Positions 8,285 to 18,311 of a DNA stretch of 64,000 bases are shown piece after piece (position 1 is the stretch's first letter; every line of letters begins with the position of its first letter). Below the pieces are notes generated by a model, which did not search any database, was not told where the DNA came from, and saw only the letters and a program-made list of their open reading frames with translations. The DNA comes from Gammaproteobacteria bacterium (lineage in GTDB: Bacteria; Pseudomonadota; Gammaproteobacteria; JAJFKO01). Location: NCBI GenBank assembly GCA_021773175.1, contig JAJFKO010000002.1, positions 1 to 64,000 on the forward strand, given 5' to 3'. The translations under genes were made by a program, and so were the position numbers.

Positions 8285-9361
8285 CTATTGATAAACCTTC
8301 GGTACTCGCCCAGTGACCCCTAATAACAATTCATAACTAATGGCATTCACTGTTTTCGCGATTTCCTCAACGGGTAGGTTATTCCCCCACAATGTTACTT
8401 TATCACCAATATTAACATTCGCACATGGCCGCAAATCGACGGTCAACATATCCATAGAAACTCGACCAACTAGTTGAGTACGCTGATTGTTGACTAACAG
8501 CGGTGTGCCATTAGGCGCACGCCGCGGATAACCATCACCATAACCCACAGCAACCACGCCAACTAACATATCTTCGGGACAATGCCAGGTGCTACCGTAA
8601 CCAATGGCAGAACCTTTCAGTAAATGACGAATAGCAATAATCTCTGAGCTAAACGTCATTACTGGTGTTAAATCTAAATCCCGTGCTGATTTAGTCACAA
8701 ACGGCGAAACACCGTATAACATAATGCCTGGACGTACCCACTCGGCATGAGTTTCAGGCCAAGCTAAAATAGCTGCTGAGTTTGCTAAACTTTTCTCACT
8801 GGGCATAACATTACTCACCGCGTAAAAAGCAGCAAGCTGTTCACTGGTTGATTGGCTTTGTAAGTCATCAGCATTAGCAAAATGCGTCATGGTAATAATA
8901 TCTTTACAAACATTGTTACACGCTTGCAAACGTTGCCATGCGTTTTGTGAATCTTCGAGTTTAAAACCTAGGCGGTGCATGCCTGAATCTATTTTCAACC
9001 ATACATTAACAGGTGCTGCTAATTGTTGTTCCTCAAGAATCTCTAACTGAAATTTTTGATGTACAACAATGGCAAAATTGTATTGCTCGATAAGGGCGAG
9101 CTCTGACTCATGCAGGAAACCTTCCACTAATACGATGGGCGCTTTAATACCGGCCTCGCGTAGCTGAATACCTTCTTCTATACAGGCAACACCTAACGCA
9201 TCTGCTGCATGCAATGCTTTCGCAACTTGCACAATACCATGACCATAAGCATTCGCTTTAATCATTGCAAGAATTTTACTTTTGGGTGTAATCTCTCGCA
9301 CGCGCTTAAGGTTCTGCTGCAATGCACTTATATCAATTTTTAAAACTGTATTGCGACTCAT
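8285..9361 (-). CDS. alr: Alanine racemase
   Basis: A 358-residue fold-type III PLP enzyme that converts L-alanine to D-alanine for peptidoglycan. The PLP-lysine motif is at the N-terminus (KILAMIKANAYGHG, Lys near residue 34). The catalytic Tyr region is present as RPGIMLYGVSP, and the C-terminal domain has VGYGDGYPR and VGRVSMDM. The length matches the family. It begins 2 nt after the dnaB stop, so the two are co-transcribed; dnaB-alr is a common gammaproteobacterial pair. Confidence 0.96.
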   Translation of the reverse strand: MSRNTVLKIDISALQQNLKRVREITPKSKILAMIKANAYGHGIVQVAKALHAADALGVACIEEGIQLREAGIKAPIVLVEGFLHESELALIEQYNFAIVVHQKFQLEILEEQQLAAPVNVWLKIDSGMHRLGFKLEDSQNAWQRLQACNNVCKDIITMTHFANADDLQSQSTSEQLAAFYAVSNVMPSEKSLANSAAILAWPETHAEWVRPGIMLYGVSPFVTKSARDLDLTPVMTFSSEIIAIRHLLKGSAIGYGSTWHCPEDMLVGVVAVGYGDGYPRRAPNGTPLLVNNQRTQLVGRVSMDMLTVDLRPCANVNIGDKVTLWGNNLPVEEIAKTVNAISYELLLGVTGRVPKVYQ

Positions 9362-9363
9362 AA

Positions 9364-10752
9364 CTACTCTTCGTAACTTACTGGAGTATAGTTTTCGAAA
9401 CGGGTAAATTGCCCCAAAAATGTTAGGCGAATTTTACCAATAGGTCCGTTACGTTGTTTAGCAATAATAATTTCTGCCGTACCTTTATCACGCGTATTTG
9501 GATTATAAACTTCATCACGATAAATAAATGCAATCACATCCGCATCTTGCTCAATAGAACCTGATTCACGCAAATCTGACATTATTGGTCGTTTGTCTGG
9601 ACGTTGCTCCAAACTACGATTCAACTGCGATAATGCAACAACGGGAACATTGAGTTCTTTCGCTAGCATTTTTAACGAACGGGAAATTTCTGAAATTTCC
9701 GCAGTACGATTTTCTTTAAAGCTGGCTATTTTCATTAACTGTAAATAATCCACAACAATTAAGCCAAGATCACCCTGCTCTTTGGCAATACGACGCGCAC
9801 GCGAACGCATCTCTGCAGGACTCAAACCACCGGTATCATCAATAAACATTTTTGCTTCGGATAAGCCGCTGACAGCAGAAGTAATTCGCGGCCAATCTTC
9901 TTCATCTAGGCGACCCGTTCGTACTTTATTCTGCTCGATACGCCCCCACGAAGACATCATCCGCATCGCCAATGCACTACCCGGCATCTCTAAACTAAAA
10001 ACTAACACCGGCTTACCGCTAGTAACGGCAGCATACTCGGCAATATTCATACCAAAAACTGTTTTACCCATAGAGGGCCGACCCGCAGCAATAATCAAAT
10101 CACCCGGTTGTAACCCAGCCGTCATATCGTCAAAATCTGAAAATCCTGTTGGCAATCCAGTAATCGGACTATCGGAATGAAATAAAGTATCGATTTTGTC
10201 GACGGCTTCGGCTAATAAATCACGTAAATCGACAGGACCACCCTCACGGAGATTCTGTTCAGCAATGGCAAAAATCTTTTGCTCAGCATGACCGAGCAAT
10301 TCATTGGCATCTCTACCATCAGGATTAAATGCAGAATCTGCTATCTCGTGAGCAACACCCAGTAAATGTCGCAAGGTTGCACGTTCACGAACGATATCAG
10401 CGTATGCTGATATATTCGAGGCACTAGGAACATTTCTCGCTAATTCAAATAAATAAATTTCCCCACCAGCATTTTCCAGTTCACCAATATCTTTCAGGGC
10501 TTCAGCAATGGTTAAAACATCTAACGGACTATTGCGGCGCGCTAATGACGCCATTACTCGGTAAATAAGTCGATGTTCAGTTTTATAGAAATTGGCTTCA
10601 GAAAGACGCCCCGCAATGCGATCAAACGCTTCATTGTCCAGCATGATGCCACCCAATACAGATTGTTCTGCTTCGACGGACTGGGGAGGAACATTAATAT
10701 TATCTAATGCTTTGCTCGGCTTCGAGTCATTATAAGTATTCGTTTCAGACAT
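9364..10752 (-). CDS. dnaB: Replicative DNA helicase DnaB
   Basis: A 462-residue hexameric helicase that unwinds DNA at the replication fork. The N-terminal domain (residues about 20-120, PPQSVEAEQSVLGG) binds primase. The RecA-like C-terminal domain has Walker A GRPSMGKT, Walker B LIVVDYLQLM and the SQLNR and R-E-S-G motifs. The frame extends 21 codons further upstream, but the ATG at 10752 (MSETNTYNDS) gives the normal family start and length. It is co-oriented with glnA upstream and tightly followed by alr. No intein or other insertion is seen. Confidence 0.96.
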   Translation of the reverse strand: MSETNTYNDSKPSKALDNINVPPQSVEAEQSVLGGIMLDNEAFDRIAGRLSEANFYKTEHRLIYRVMASLARRNSPLDVLTIAEALKDIGELENAGGEIYLFELARNVPSASNISAYADIVRERATLRHLLGVAHEIADSAFNPDGRDANELLGHAEQKIFAIAEQNLREGGPVDLRDLLAEAVDKIDTLFHSDSPITGLPTGFSDFDDMTAGLQPGDLIIAAGRPSMGKTVFGMNIAEYAAVTSGKPVLVFSLEMPGSALAMRMMSSWGRIEQNKVRTGRLDEEDWPRITSAVSGLSEAKMFIDDTGGLSPAEMRSRARRIAKEQGDLGLIVVDYLQLMKIASFKENRTAEISEISRSLKMLAKELNVPVVALSQLNRSLEQRPDKRPIMSDLRESGSIEQDADVIAFIYRDEVYNPNTRDKGTAEIIIAKQRNGPIGKIRLTFLGQFTRFENYTPVSYEE

Positions 10753-10854
10753 AATACCGCTCACGTTATGGACACATACCGCTCGAATCGCGAAATGTGA
10801 CAAGTATAAGTACAAATTAAATATAATTTAAATGAGCGACATTTTACAATGAAA

Positions 10855-10893
10855 TGCCGCTGCACGCCATGAAACTTATGCCATGCAACGGCA
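10855..10893 (-). terminator. Possible hairpin after glnA
   Basis: TGCCGCTGCA (10855-10864) pairs with TGCAACGGCA (10884-10893) with one mismatch. It lies just downstream of the glnA stop on the minus strand. No strong T-run follows, so it may be a weak terminator or an attenuating structure before dnaB. Confidence 0.35.
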
Positions 10894-10902
10894 GGAGACA
10901 GC

Positions 10903-12312
10903 CTAAACGCTATAATACATTTCAAATTCAACAGGATGCGTCGTCATACGCAAGCGCATAACTTCTTCCATCTTCAATTCTGTATAAGCATCTAACAAAT
11001 CATTTGTGAAAACACCACCTTCCAATAAAAAGTCTCGGTCCACATTCAAGCTTTGAATTGCATCTTCAAGCGATGATGCCACCGTTGCAATATCGGATAG
11101 TTCTTCCGCTGGTAAGTTATATAAATCTTTATCCATTGGATCACCAGGATGAATTTTATTTTTAATGCCATCAAGACCAGCCATTAGCATTGCAGCAAAA
11201 GCCAAATATGGATTCGCAGCAGGATCGGGGAAACGTACTTCAATACGTCGCGCTTTTGGATTGCTAACATAAGGGATACGAATTGCAGCAGAACGATTAC
11301 GCGATGAATACGCTAACAAGACTGGCGCTTCAAATCCAGGAACCAAACGCTTATAACTATTTGTGGTTGGGTTGGTAAACGCGTTTAATGCTTTCGCGTG
11401 CTTAATAATCCCACCGATATAATATAAAGCCACCTCAGATAAACCTGCATACTTATCACCAACAAACATGTTTTCACCATCGAGAAAAATAGATTGATGC
11501 ACATGCATACCACTACCATTATCACCAACTAATGGCTTTGGCATAAACGTTGCAGTCTTACCTTCTTGTAGTGCAATATTATGTACTAAATATTTTAACT
11601 CTTGTAACTCATCTGCTTTTTTCATCAAAGTATTGTATTCTGTTGAAATCTCATTTTGATTGCCTGTCGCCACTTCATGATGATGTGTTTCAACACGTTG
11701 GCCAAACTCTTCTAAAGCCAAGCAAACTGTCGAACGAAAGTCTTGAGATGAATCAATAGGTGGCACAGGAAAATATCCACCTTTAACACTAGGGCGATGA
11801 CCTTTGTTACCACCATTCATATCCAAAGCTGAATTCCAGATGGCTTCTGATGAATCAACAGCATAAAATGCACCACGCATACTAACTTCAAAGCGTACAT
11901 CATCTAATAAAAAGAATTCTGGTTCTGGACCAACATAACATGTATCGCCAATCCCTGTTGATTTTAAGTATTCTTCTGCACGACGAGCAACTGAACGCGG
12001 ATCACGCTCATAACCCATCATCGTACTGGGTTCAACAACATCACAACGCACAATTAAAGTTTTTTCTTTGGTGAATGGGTCCATTTTAACAGTATCGGCA
12101 TCAGGCATTAATATCATGTCTGAATTACTAATATTTTTCCATCCCGCTATCGAGGAACCATCAAACATTTTACCTTCTTCAAGAAAGTTATCATCGACGA
12201 CAGATGCTGGCACTGAGATATGTTGCTCTTTACCATGGGTATCAGTAAAACGTAAATCAACAAATTTCACATCATTTTCTTTAATTGCATTCATAACGAT
12301 GTCTATAGACAT
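10903..12312 (-). CDS. glnA: Glutamine synthetase type I
   Basis: A 469-residue enzyme making glutamine from glutamate and ammonia with ATP. Seen are the beta-grasp N-terminus with [17 protein letters not shown], the metal-binding GPEPEFFL, the H-HEVATG-Q-E region, [10 protein letters not shown], and [24 protein letters not shown] matches the tyrosine adenylylation site of the GSI-beta subtype, so control by GlnE-type adenylylation is expected. A ribosome binding site (GGAG) precedes the ATG. Only 35 bp separate it from the upstream efflux gene, so its promoter must lie in that short AT-rich gap or inside the neighbour. No convincing sigma-54 site is visible. Confidence 0.97.
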   Translation of the reverse strand: MSIDIVMNAIKENDVKFVDLRFTDTHGKEQHISVPASVVDDNFLEEGKMFDGSSIAGWKNISNSDMILMPDADTVKMDPFTKEKTLIVRCDVVEPSTMMGYERDPRSVARRAEEYLKSTGIGDTCYVGPEPEFFLLDDVRFEVSMRGAFYAVDSSEAIWNSALDMNGGNKGHRPSVKGGYFPVPPIDSSQDFRSTVCLALEEFGQRVETHHHEVATGNQNEISTEYNTLMKKADELQELKYLVHNIALQEGKTATFMPKPLVGDNGSGMHVHQSIFLDGENMFVGDKYAGLSEVALYYIGGIIKHAKALNAFTNPTTNSYKRLVPGFEAPVLLAYSSRNRSAAIRIPYVSNPKARRIEVRFPDPAANPYLAFAAMLMAGLDGIKNKIHPGDPMDKDLYNLPAEELSDIATVASSLEDAIQSLNVDRDFLLEGGVFTNDLLDAYTELKMEEVMRLRMTTHPVEFEMYYSV

Positions 12313-12327
12313 TATCTTTACTCCAAC

Positions 12328-12350
12328 TTAATTTAATTTAATTTAATTTA
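12328..12350. repeat. Short TTTAA pentamer repeat
   Basis: About four to five tandem copies of TTTAA fill the gap between the efflux gene stop and glnA, just upstream of the glnA ribosome binding site. Copy-number changes here could alter glnA leader spacing, but no function is shown. Confidence 0.6.
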
Positions 12351-13484
12351 ACTAAAAAATAATTTTACTTCTGAAAAAATCAGATCCTGTTCTACTTTAC
12401 TAGCAAACATTGCCTGCAATGTTTCTGCTTCCGCTATATCATTTAATTTTTCAAGCGGATATTCAATTTCTACTGCAATTTTTCCGCTTAAATAATGTAA
12501 AGTAATTCTCTGTATGTAATTATATTCTGTCAGCGCCTGCCAGCGCTGCTGCAATAAGGCATTAATTTCTTCACGCTGTGGCAAAGTTGATGAGGTATGA
12601 TTCACTTCATCATCTTCGGGATCAACATGTACAGTTACATCAGCAATACTGAGAGGATTGTCTAACAACACTTGGCGAACATGATCACCAATATAATGAC
12701 CTTCAGAAACACTCAACTTAGAGTCTACTTGAATATGGACATCCACAAAAATATCACCTGCCATCGAACGCGTGCGTAACTGATGTAAAGAACGCACCCC
12801 GGTAACATTACGAATTTGCTGTTTAATTTTCTCTAACTCTTGTTCATCAACCCCAGTATCAATCAATTCACGCATACTGCTCCAACCAATACTCGCCCCC
12901 ATTTTCATAATGAAAATACTTACCACCATTGCAGCAATGGCATCGGCATGATGAAAACCTAAAATTGCCCCTAATACACCAACAAATACGATTAACGACG
13001 ATAAAGCATCGGTACGACTATGCCAAGCATTGCCGCGCAATAGATTAGAATTGATTTTATTTGCCACATGCATCGTGTATTGATAGATAAATTCATTGGC
13101 AACAATAGAAATAAACGCGACCACTAATACAGGCCAAGTAGGATGCTGTAATGGCAACATGCCAAATAAATGTGCGGCGGCATCAATAAAAATTCCGATA
13201 CCAACCAGAATTAACAGTAATGCGAGAGCAACAGCGGCTGCAGTCTCGATTCGACCATGACCATAAGGATGATCATTATCGGCCTTTTGTGCGCCCATTT
13301 TTGCCGCGATCAAAACTAAAGCATCGGTAATGAGATCAGATAAAGAATGAATACCATCAGCAAATAACGCTTGCGAATGACCGATTATTCCAAATAATAT
13401 TTTGATGATGCCGAGACAAAGATTGACAATAGCACCGATTATTGTCACTTTGCGGGCTTGTTGATAGCGTAAGGGATTATCCAT
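12348..13484 (-). CDS. Cation diffusion facilitator (FieF-like metal efflux)
   Basis: A 378-residue inner-membrane exporter of divalent metal ions (Zn/Fe/Cd-type) driven by proton antiport. About six transmembrane helices occupy residues 10-205. Metal-site motifs are visible: DGIHSLSDLITD in helix 2 and HPYGHGR after it. The C-terminal cytoplasmic domain (residues 205-300) contains V-D-V-H-I and the DPEDD histidine/acid region. A longer frame starts from TTG at 13517, but the ATG at 13484 (MDNPLRYQQA) is the natural start. About 80 residues after the usual CDF end form an extra C-terminal extension. The transported metal is not certain. Confidence 0.9.
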   Translation of the reverse strand: MDNPLRYQQARKVTIIGAIVNLCLGIIKILFGIIGHSQALFADGIHSLSDLITDALVLIAAKMGAQKADNDHPYGHGRIETAAAVALALLLILVGIGIFIDAAAHLFGMLPLQHPTWPVLVVAFISIVANEFIYQYTMHVANKINSNLLRGNAWHSRTDALSSLIVFVGVLGAILGFHHADAIAAMVVSIFIMKMGASIGWSSMRELIDTGVDEQELEKIKQQIRNVTGVRSLHQLRTRSMAGDIFVDVHIQVDSKLSVSEGHYIGDHVRQVLLDNPLSIADVTVHVDPEDDEVNHTSSTLPQREEINALLQQRWQALTEYNYIQRITLHYLSGKIAVEIEYPLEKLNDIAEAETLQAMFASKVEQDLIFSEVKLFFS

Positions 13485-13656
13485 TGTCGTTATATTTAAG
13501 TTAAATTTATTAAACAACCATGGTCCGTGATTCTAACGTAACAGCCAGCGATAATCACCTTTTTTGAGAAGTTATTTAATTTACTGCTCAGAACCCAAAT
13601 ATGAATTCTGAGCAGTATTAATTTAAATAAGAGTATCGGAGACGTCGTTTACAGAA

Positions 13657-14397
13657 TTAACTGATTACTTTTCCATCGATATTAAAAAATTCGACTTTAC
13701 CTGTTTTTAAATTATGCATTGCCCCAACAATCTCAACGTCTTTATTAGCAACTAAGGCCTTGATGACTGAGCTACCATTTAGAACATTCTGCATTTGATT
13801 CAACACATTTTGTTTTGCAATAGCATTAACCGTCGTTGAGCTTTCACAATTAAAATCTTGTCCTTCGGCTTTTTTAACGAATGTTACTGCTGGCTGAATG
13901 CTGGCAAAAATGTCTTTTAAATTGCCAACAGCACCGCCCACACAAGCACCTTGTATGGCACCACACTCAGTATGTCCCATGACTACAATTAAATGAGCCC
14001 CCGCATGTTTCGTCGCAAATTCCATGCTACCTAACATATCTTTATTGATAACGTTGCCGGCTACACGTGCGACAAAGACATTTCCTAAGCCTTGATCAAA
14101 TAGTATGTCGGCAATACTGCGCGAATCGATACAACTTAGAATAACAGCAAGTGGATGCTGACCTTTTTTAACGGTCATTTTCATTTCTTTAGCGTAATTA
14201 TATGAACGCAGCTGATCAGATAGAAAACGTTGATTACCCTGCTGTAATAATTCTAAAGCGCGTTGTGGTGTTATGGACTCTTGTTTTGCAGCGGTTGTTG
14301 CTTTTGATGGTATGACTTGCATAGAAGCTTGAGAGGCAAATCCCACTAGTGGTAGTAATAAAGTGATACACATTATTAAGCGGATCATTTTCAACAT
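13657..14397 (-). CDS. Periplasmic beta-class carbonic anhydrase
   Basis: A 246-residue zinc enzyme interconverting CO2 and bicarbonate. A signal peptide (residues 1-24, ending GFASQA) predicts export. Zinc ligands follow the beta-class pattern: Cys in LSCIDSRS (with the Asp-Arg dyad), then His and Cys in VVMGHTECGA. FVARVAGN is also conserved. A ribosome binding site (AGGA) lies 8 nt before the ATG. It lies downstream of, and in the same direction as, the sulfur-transfer pair, with a 53-bp gap. The exported location is less common for beta enzymes and suggests a role in pH or CO2 handling in the envelope. Confidence 0.92.
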   Translation of the reverse strand: MLKMIRLIMCITLLLPLVGFASQASMQVIPSKATTAAKQESITPQRALELLQQGNQRFLSDQLRSYNYAKEMKMTVKKGQHPLAVILSCIDSRSIADILFDQGLGNVFVARVAGNVINKDMLGSMEFATKHAGAHLIVVMGHTECGAIQGACVGGAVGNLKDIFASIQPAVTFVKKAEGQDFNCESSTTVNAIAKQNVLNQMQNVLNGSSVIKALVANKDVEIVGAMHNLKTGKVEFFNIDGKVIS

Positions 14398-14450
14398 GTT
14401 ATGTTTCCTTTTTTATTATTAATATTCCATATAAAGAGAGCCAATAGAGT

Positions 14451-14705
14451 TTACGCTAAACTTTTTTGAATGAAAAATATAATTTCTGTTGCTGATTCTT
14501 CCGTATTGAGGATGTCATGGCCATACATTCGGCACCACGTTGGAATATCTTGTAATGTACCAGGATCTGTACAGAAAACCTTTAAGATATCTCCTGCTTG
14601 CAGTTCTTTCATTTGCTTTTGTATTCTTATAACTGGCATCGGGCACAATAAGCGTCGCGCATCTAAAATTTTTGCTGGTTCTGCCATTGGATTTATTTGA
14701 CTCAT
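14451..14705 (-). CDS. TusA-family sulfur carrier protein
   Basis: An 84-residue protein with the TusA/SirA signature: DARRLLCPMPVIR near residues 15-27 (C-P-x-P with the persulfide Cys), followed by L..GD.L.V and D.GT..DI..WC. An in-frame ATG at 14732 would overlap the previous gene, but the ATG at 14705 begins 1 nt after its stop and is preferred. It is clearly co-transcribed with the PP-loop gene before it. I infer it hands sulfur to that enzyme. TusA-family members also act in sulfur oxidation and other relays, so the true partner is not proven. Confidence 0.88.
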   Translation of the reverse strand: MSQINPMAEPAKILDARRLLCPMPVIRIQKQMKELQAGDILKVFCTDPGTLQDIPTWCRMYGHDILNTEESATEIIFFIQKSLA

Positions 14706-14706
14706 T

Positions 14707-15765
14707 TTATACATACCATTCTTTTTTAACATCCGTTTCTGCTAACGGTTTGACATTGAGTTGCCATTCCCCTGTAGACGGACTTGTTATTTGCATGGTG
14801 ACATTGTCAGCATGCTTACCATCAGTGAAGCGCGCAACAATGCGAGCACAATAGGCAATTTCTTCAGCTGTTACCTCACCATCAATTAAAGCTAAAGGAC
14901 TATTATGGCTAATGGAGCGCATATTGGTATATGCATATCGATAACCCTCAAGAAAATTATTCTCCCCTTCTTCACGACCGATAATCAATTTATAATGTTC
15001 TTGTGGTCGTATATGTCTGCCGATTTTCAATAAAATAATATCATCCAATTCATAGTTACGATTACCCCGAGCTTCCCATAAATCGTAGAGCTTTTTAGTA
15101 TAATTAGCATCCGTTAACACACAACAACCACCTGCCGGTTGAGCAAAATCTTCAATGCCATGCTCTTTCGCCATAGCAAATTGTGGTTTGCGTGACCGTC
15201 CTGAAAAATCAAATAGCTTATCGCGATCCACCCAGCCTTCACGTTCAGGTAAGGTTGGTTCTAAATTTTTTGCACATAAAGGTCGGAGTAACCTATCATC
15301 AGCGCCAGATTTTTTTGCTACAATAGGCATAAAAATCTTGCGTTGTGATTTTGGTCTTTGACCAATAACCTCACCGGTAATAATAAAATCGAAATCATTC
15401 TCTAACATCCAATCCTTTGCTTGCTTCACCATGAAAACTTTACAATCCAAACATGGATTAAGATTTTTGCCATAACCATATTGGGGATTGATGACGATAT
15501 CTTTATAGTCATCCACAATATCAATAATATGTAATTTAATACCGAGTTGTTCAGCAACCCACAACGCATCATTGCGCTTCGGTTTGGCTTTACGATTATT
15601 ACGAATCGCAGACGTATGACCAGAATGGCAAAAACCCGTATAAAAATTCAGGCCTTCAACATGGATACTTTGATCAAGCATGGCTTTGGTTGCCAGCATG
15701 GAATCGAGACCTCCGGAAATTAATGAAACGGCTTTACGTTGTTTGTGCTCTGTTGTTTGTATCAT
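14707..15765 (-). CDS. PP-loop ATPase, ThiI/MnmA-like tRNA thiolation candidate
   Basis: A 352-residue protein. The PP-loop nucleotide-binding motif SGGLDS lies near residues 17-22. Cysteines useful for thiol transfer are in PCLDCK (near 104) and in PAGGCCVLTD (near 214), similar to MnmA-type enzymes. The C-terminal ~100 residues resemble the small RNA-binding module found at the end of some ThiI/MnmA-like proteins. It immediately precedes a TusA-like gene. A role in thiouridine formation in tRNA is inferred. It is shorter than ThiI and lacks a THUMP domain, and it is not a canonical MnmA. Confidence 0.75.
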   Translation of the reverse strand: MIQTTEHKQRKAVSLISGGLDSMLATKAMLDQSIHVEGLNFYTGFCHSGHTSAIRNNRKAKPKRNDALWVAEQLGIKLHIIDIVDDYKDIVINPQYGYGKNLNPCLDCKVFMVKQAKDWMLENDFDFIITGEVIGQRPKSQRKIFMPIVAKKSGADDRLLRPLCAKNLEPTLPEREGWVDRDKLFDFSGRSRKPQFAMAKEHGIEDFAQPAGGCCVLTDANYTKKLYDLWEARGNRNYELDDIILLKIGRHIRPQEHYKLIIGREEGENNFLEGYRYAYTNMRSISHNSPLALIDGEVTAEEIAYCARIVARFTDGKHADNVTMQITSPSTGEWQLNVKPLAETDVKKEWYV

Positions 15766-15913
15766 GATTTACTATATATCTTTAAAAATAAAATCTAAAA
15801 TGAATGGCTTAAATTTTATACAAAGCATGTGCCTATTGCAACTTAATCTTATTATTTAAATAATGCATTAAGACTTCGTTAAAACCGTTGTTTTTTGGAC
15901 TTGATAAATATGT

Positions 15914-16606
15914 TTATTTCAAAAAGATAAATATTATAGGAAATAAAGGAACTAAAGAAAAAATACAACCTACGATTAAACCAGTTTTTGCTTTCCAAAA
16001 TGCGTTATTATTCATATTTAATTTTTTCCTGAGCCAATCCAAATATAGGGCTGGCTTTATGAGTGCCAAGGTTGTTATAAAACCATATTGTTGTATCCAT
16101 TGAAACGTATTTGCTTCTGGCATTTTTTGAATTTGTTGAAGTAGGGTTTTATCAGCTTGGCCTTGAATTAAATGACCAATACGATAAGAAGACCAAATCA
16201 AAACGCCAATAAAAATAATACTACTGCATAAGATTCTTGCGGTGATGGCCAATGGAAGAGCCTGGGTACTAATACCACAAATAAAGATTAAGCCTGCTGT
16301 AAGAATATAAGAAAGAGGAATCCAAATGCCAAAGCTTAAAATAAATTCAAATAGCTCATCAACTCTTGAAATATTTTTTTTGAGAAGATACACAAATAGT
16401 ACTGCGTATAGGGATAATCCCCAAGTGTAGACATTAAGGGATAAGAAAAAGTTTAGAACGGCATAAGCTATAAAAACATAATAAACAGTTTTCATACTTT
16501 GAATCTTGGGCTCAGCATTTACTGCTGAAAGCATCTTTTCAGCGCTTTGAAAATCACGCTTATCAATGGCGTTCTTAATGTCTTCAGGATCATAGCTAGC
16601 AGTCAT
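15914..16606 (-). CDS. Integral membrane protein of unknown function
   Basis: A 230-residue protein starting MTASYDPEDIKNAI; the frame extends further upstream, but the ATG at 16606 has AAGG in front. Residues 1-35 are soluble and helical (DIKNAIDKRDFQSAEKML). Four or five hydrophobic segments follow (about 38-55, 58-75, 85-110, 120-140 and near the C-terminus). No recognised family motif is visible. The gene is alone, with no close neighbour on its strand. Confidence 0.6.
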   Translation of the reverse strand: MTASYDPEDIKNAIDKRDFQSAEKMLSAVNAEPKIQSMKTVYYVFIAYAVLNFFLSLNVYTWGLSLYAVLFVYLLKKNISRVDELFEFILSFGIWIPLSYILTAGLIFICGISTQALPLAITARILCSSIIFIGVLIWSSYRIGHLIQGQADKTLLQQIQKMPEANTFQWIQQYGFITTLALIKPALYLDWLRKKLNMNNNAFWKAKTGLIVGCIFSLVPLFPIIFIFLK

Positions 16607-16899
16607 TATTCGGACCTTGGGCTTGTAATTAGTTATGGGTGACCAAAAATATACCAAGCTAGTACGGATGTCAATAACAGTTGAGTGGCCGACTTAATTA
16701 CAATTGCTGTTTTTATCTCGATACGCTGGAAAATCTTAAGTGAGTGATATTAAAGAGTAGGTTGCACCTACTAGTTGAATCCAAGTTTTACATTTCTTAT
16801 TGTATATCTTGGATAATTAATTTCTTTCACAATAAAAACCAAATATTATTTTATTCAATAGCTTAGCAGCGGCTAATCGGGATTATAGAGCTCTATAGC

Positions 16900-17943
16900 C
16901 TAAGAATGCTTTCCTGCTTGTAAAACAATTTTACCGAACTGCTCACCCTGCTCCATAACCTTCATGGCTTGCACGCCGTCATCTAATGATAACGTTTTAT
17001 AAATCGGCGCCTTAATCTTGCCAGCAAAAACTAATTGCATAACTCGATGATAATCAGCGTGTGAACCCATAGTACTGCCAATTAAACTAATTTGTTTTAC
17101 GAATAAATTCCGTAAATCTAACTCCACATTCGCTCCACTGGTATTACCAACGATCACAATACAGCCTCCAGGTTTAACCGCTTTAATACTGGTTTGCATC
17201 GTTGCCTGGCCAATATTATCTACAACGATATCCACACCTTGTTTGCCTGTTAGCTTCCATAATTGCTTCGCCCAATCATCGTCAGTACGATAATTAAAAA
17301 CATGATCCGCTCCCAATACTTTAGCCTTCTCCGCTTTTTCCACACTACTGGTCGTCGCATAAACTGTGCACCCCGCAAGTTTCGCTAATTGAATACTCAT
17401 GCTATTCACGCCACCACCAGCACCATGAATTAATACCGATTGTCCAAGTCGCATGCCTGCTTGATGTACCAACATCCGCCAAGCCGTTACTGAAACTAAA
17501 CCTGCTGCTGCTGCTTCAATATAAGAAATATGTTCTGGCATCGGCACAACATTTTTTGCAGGTACCACAACATATTCGGTATGCGTGCCAGGCAATGGTT
17601 CACCAAGAATCCGATAACCCGGGCTAACGCTCGCGCGACCTGATGCAGTATATTCATCATCATAAAGATTAATACCAGGATCAATCGCCACACGAGTACC
17701 AACAGCAACACTAGTAACTCCATCCCCTAAAGCCACAACATCACCAGCAGCATCGCTGCCGGCAATATGCGGTAATTGCAGATTTAAACCCGGCCAGCCT
17801 TGTCGAACCCAAATATCTAAATGGTTTAAGGCACTGGCTTTAACTGCTACTAATACTTCTCCAAAACCTGGCGTTGGTTTTGGTAAATCGAGTATTTGCA
17901 TTTTGCTAAGATCGCCATGTTCGGTGAAACCTAGAGCTTTCAT
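16900..17943 (-). CDS. Zinc-independent MDR oxidoreductase (quinone reductase/alcohol dehydrogenase-like)
   Basis: A 347-residue member of the medium-chain dehydrogenase superfamily. The N-terminal GroES-like domain has ALNHLDIWVRQGWPG and AGSDAAG-V-ALG-GV. The cofactor domain has a nucleotide-binding segment, VLIHGAGGGVNSM (about residues 167-180), and a long NAD(P) loop. The four cysteines of the structural zinc site are absent; the equivalent stretch reads YDDEYTASG. A catalytic-zinc Cys is also not evident, so a zinc-free quinone-oxidoreductase-type reaction is more likely than alcohol oxidation. The substrate is unknown. A purine-rich GGGGGATAAG precedes the start. Confidence 0.85.
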   Translation of the reverse strand: MKALGFTEHGDLSKMQILDLPKPTPGFGEVLVAVKASALNHLDIWVRQGWPGLNLQLPHIAGSDAAGDVVALGDGVTSVAVGTRVAIDPGINLYDDEYTASGRASVSPGYRILGEPLPGTHTEYVVVPAKNVVPMPEHISYIEAAAAGLVSVTAWRMLVHQAGMRLGQSVLIHGAGGGVNSMSIQLAKLAGCTVYATTSSVEKAEKAKVLGADHVFNYRTDDDWAKQLWKLTGKQGVDIVVDNIGQATMQTSIKAVKPGGCIVIVGNTSGANVELDLRNLFVKQISLIGSTMGSHADYHRVMQLVFAGKIKAPIYKTLSLDDGVQAMKVMEQGEQFGKIVLQAGKHS

Positions 17944-18311
17944 TTCTTATCCCCCGTGAGTCAATATGTCTTGAATCATCTATAGTATGAAATGTAATGT
18001 CAATGTAGGTCATTCTTTATAAGAAAATTTAATGACACTCCATCATGAAGAATATTCACTCAGAGTAAGCCACAACCTGGACATTTTACACATGAGCAAT
18101 AGAATTCTGTAATCACTGAGAATGGAAATTTACCATCGTTTTTTACAATTCAAATGGCATATTTCCTTTGCTTATATGACAATTCAAAATAGAATTATAG
18201 CTAAAAAAGCATTATGTCACAGAAAAAATCACCATATATGAATGGCATGGCTTAGAGTTTATCGTTTGAAGTCCACTGAAATTGTTGAAAAAAGTAACAT
18301 CATAGATTCTG
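17944..18311. other. Intergenic region without recognisable feature
   Basis: 368 bp of AT-rich DNA between two minus-strand genes. I see no long open frame, repeat copy or strong terminator here. Confidence 0.6.

Noticed and set aside
12313-12347. A sigma-54 promoter or riboswitch upstream of glnA
   Set aside because: The gap is only 35 bp and is filled by TTTAA repeats; no -24/-12 GG...GC pattern was seen.
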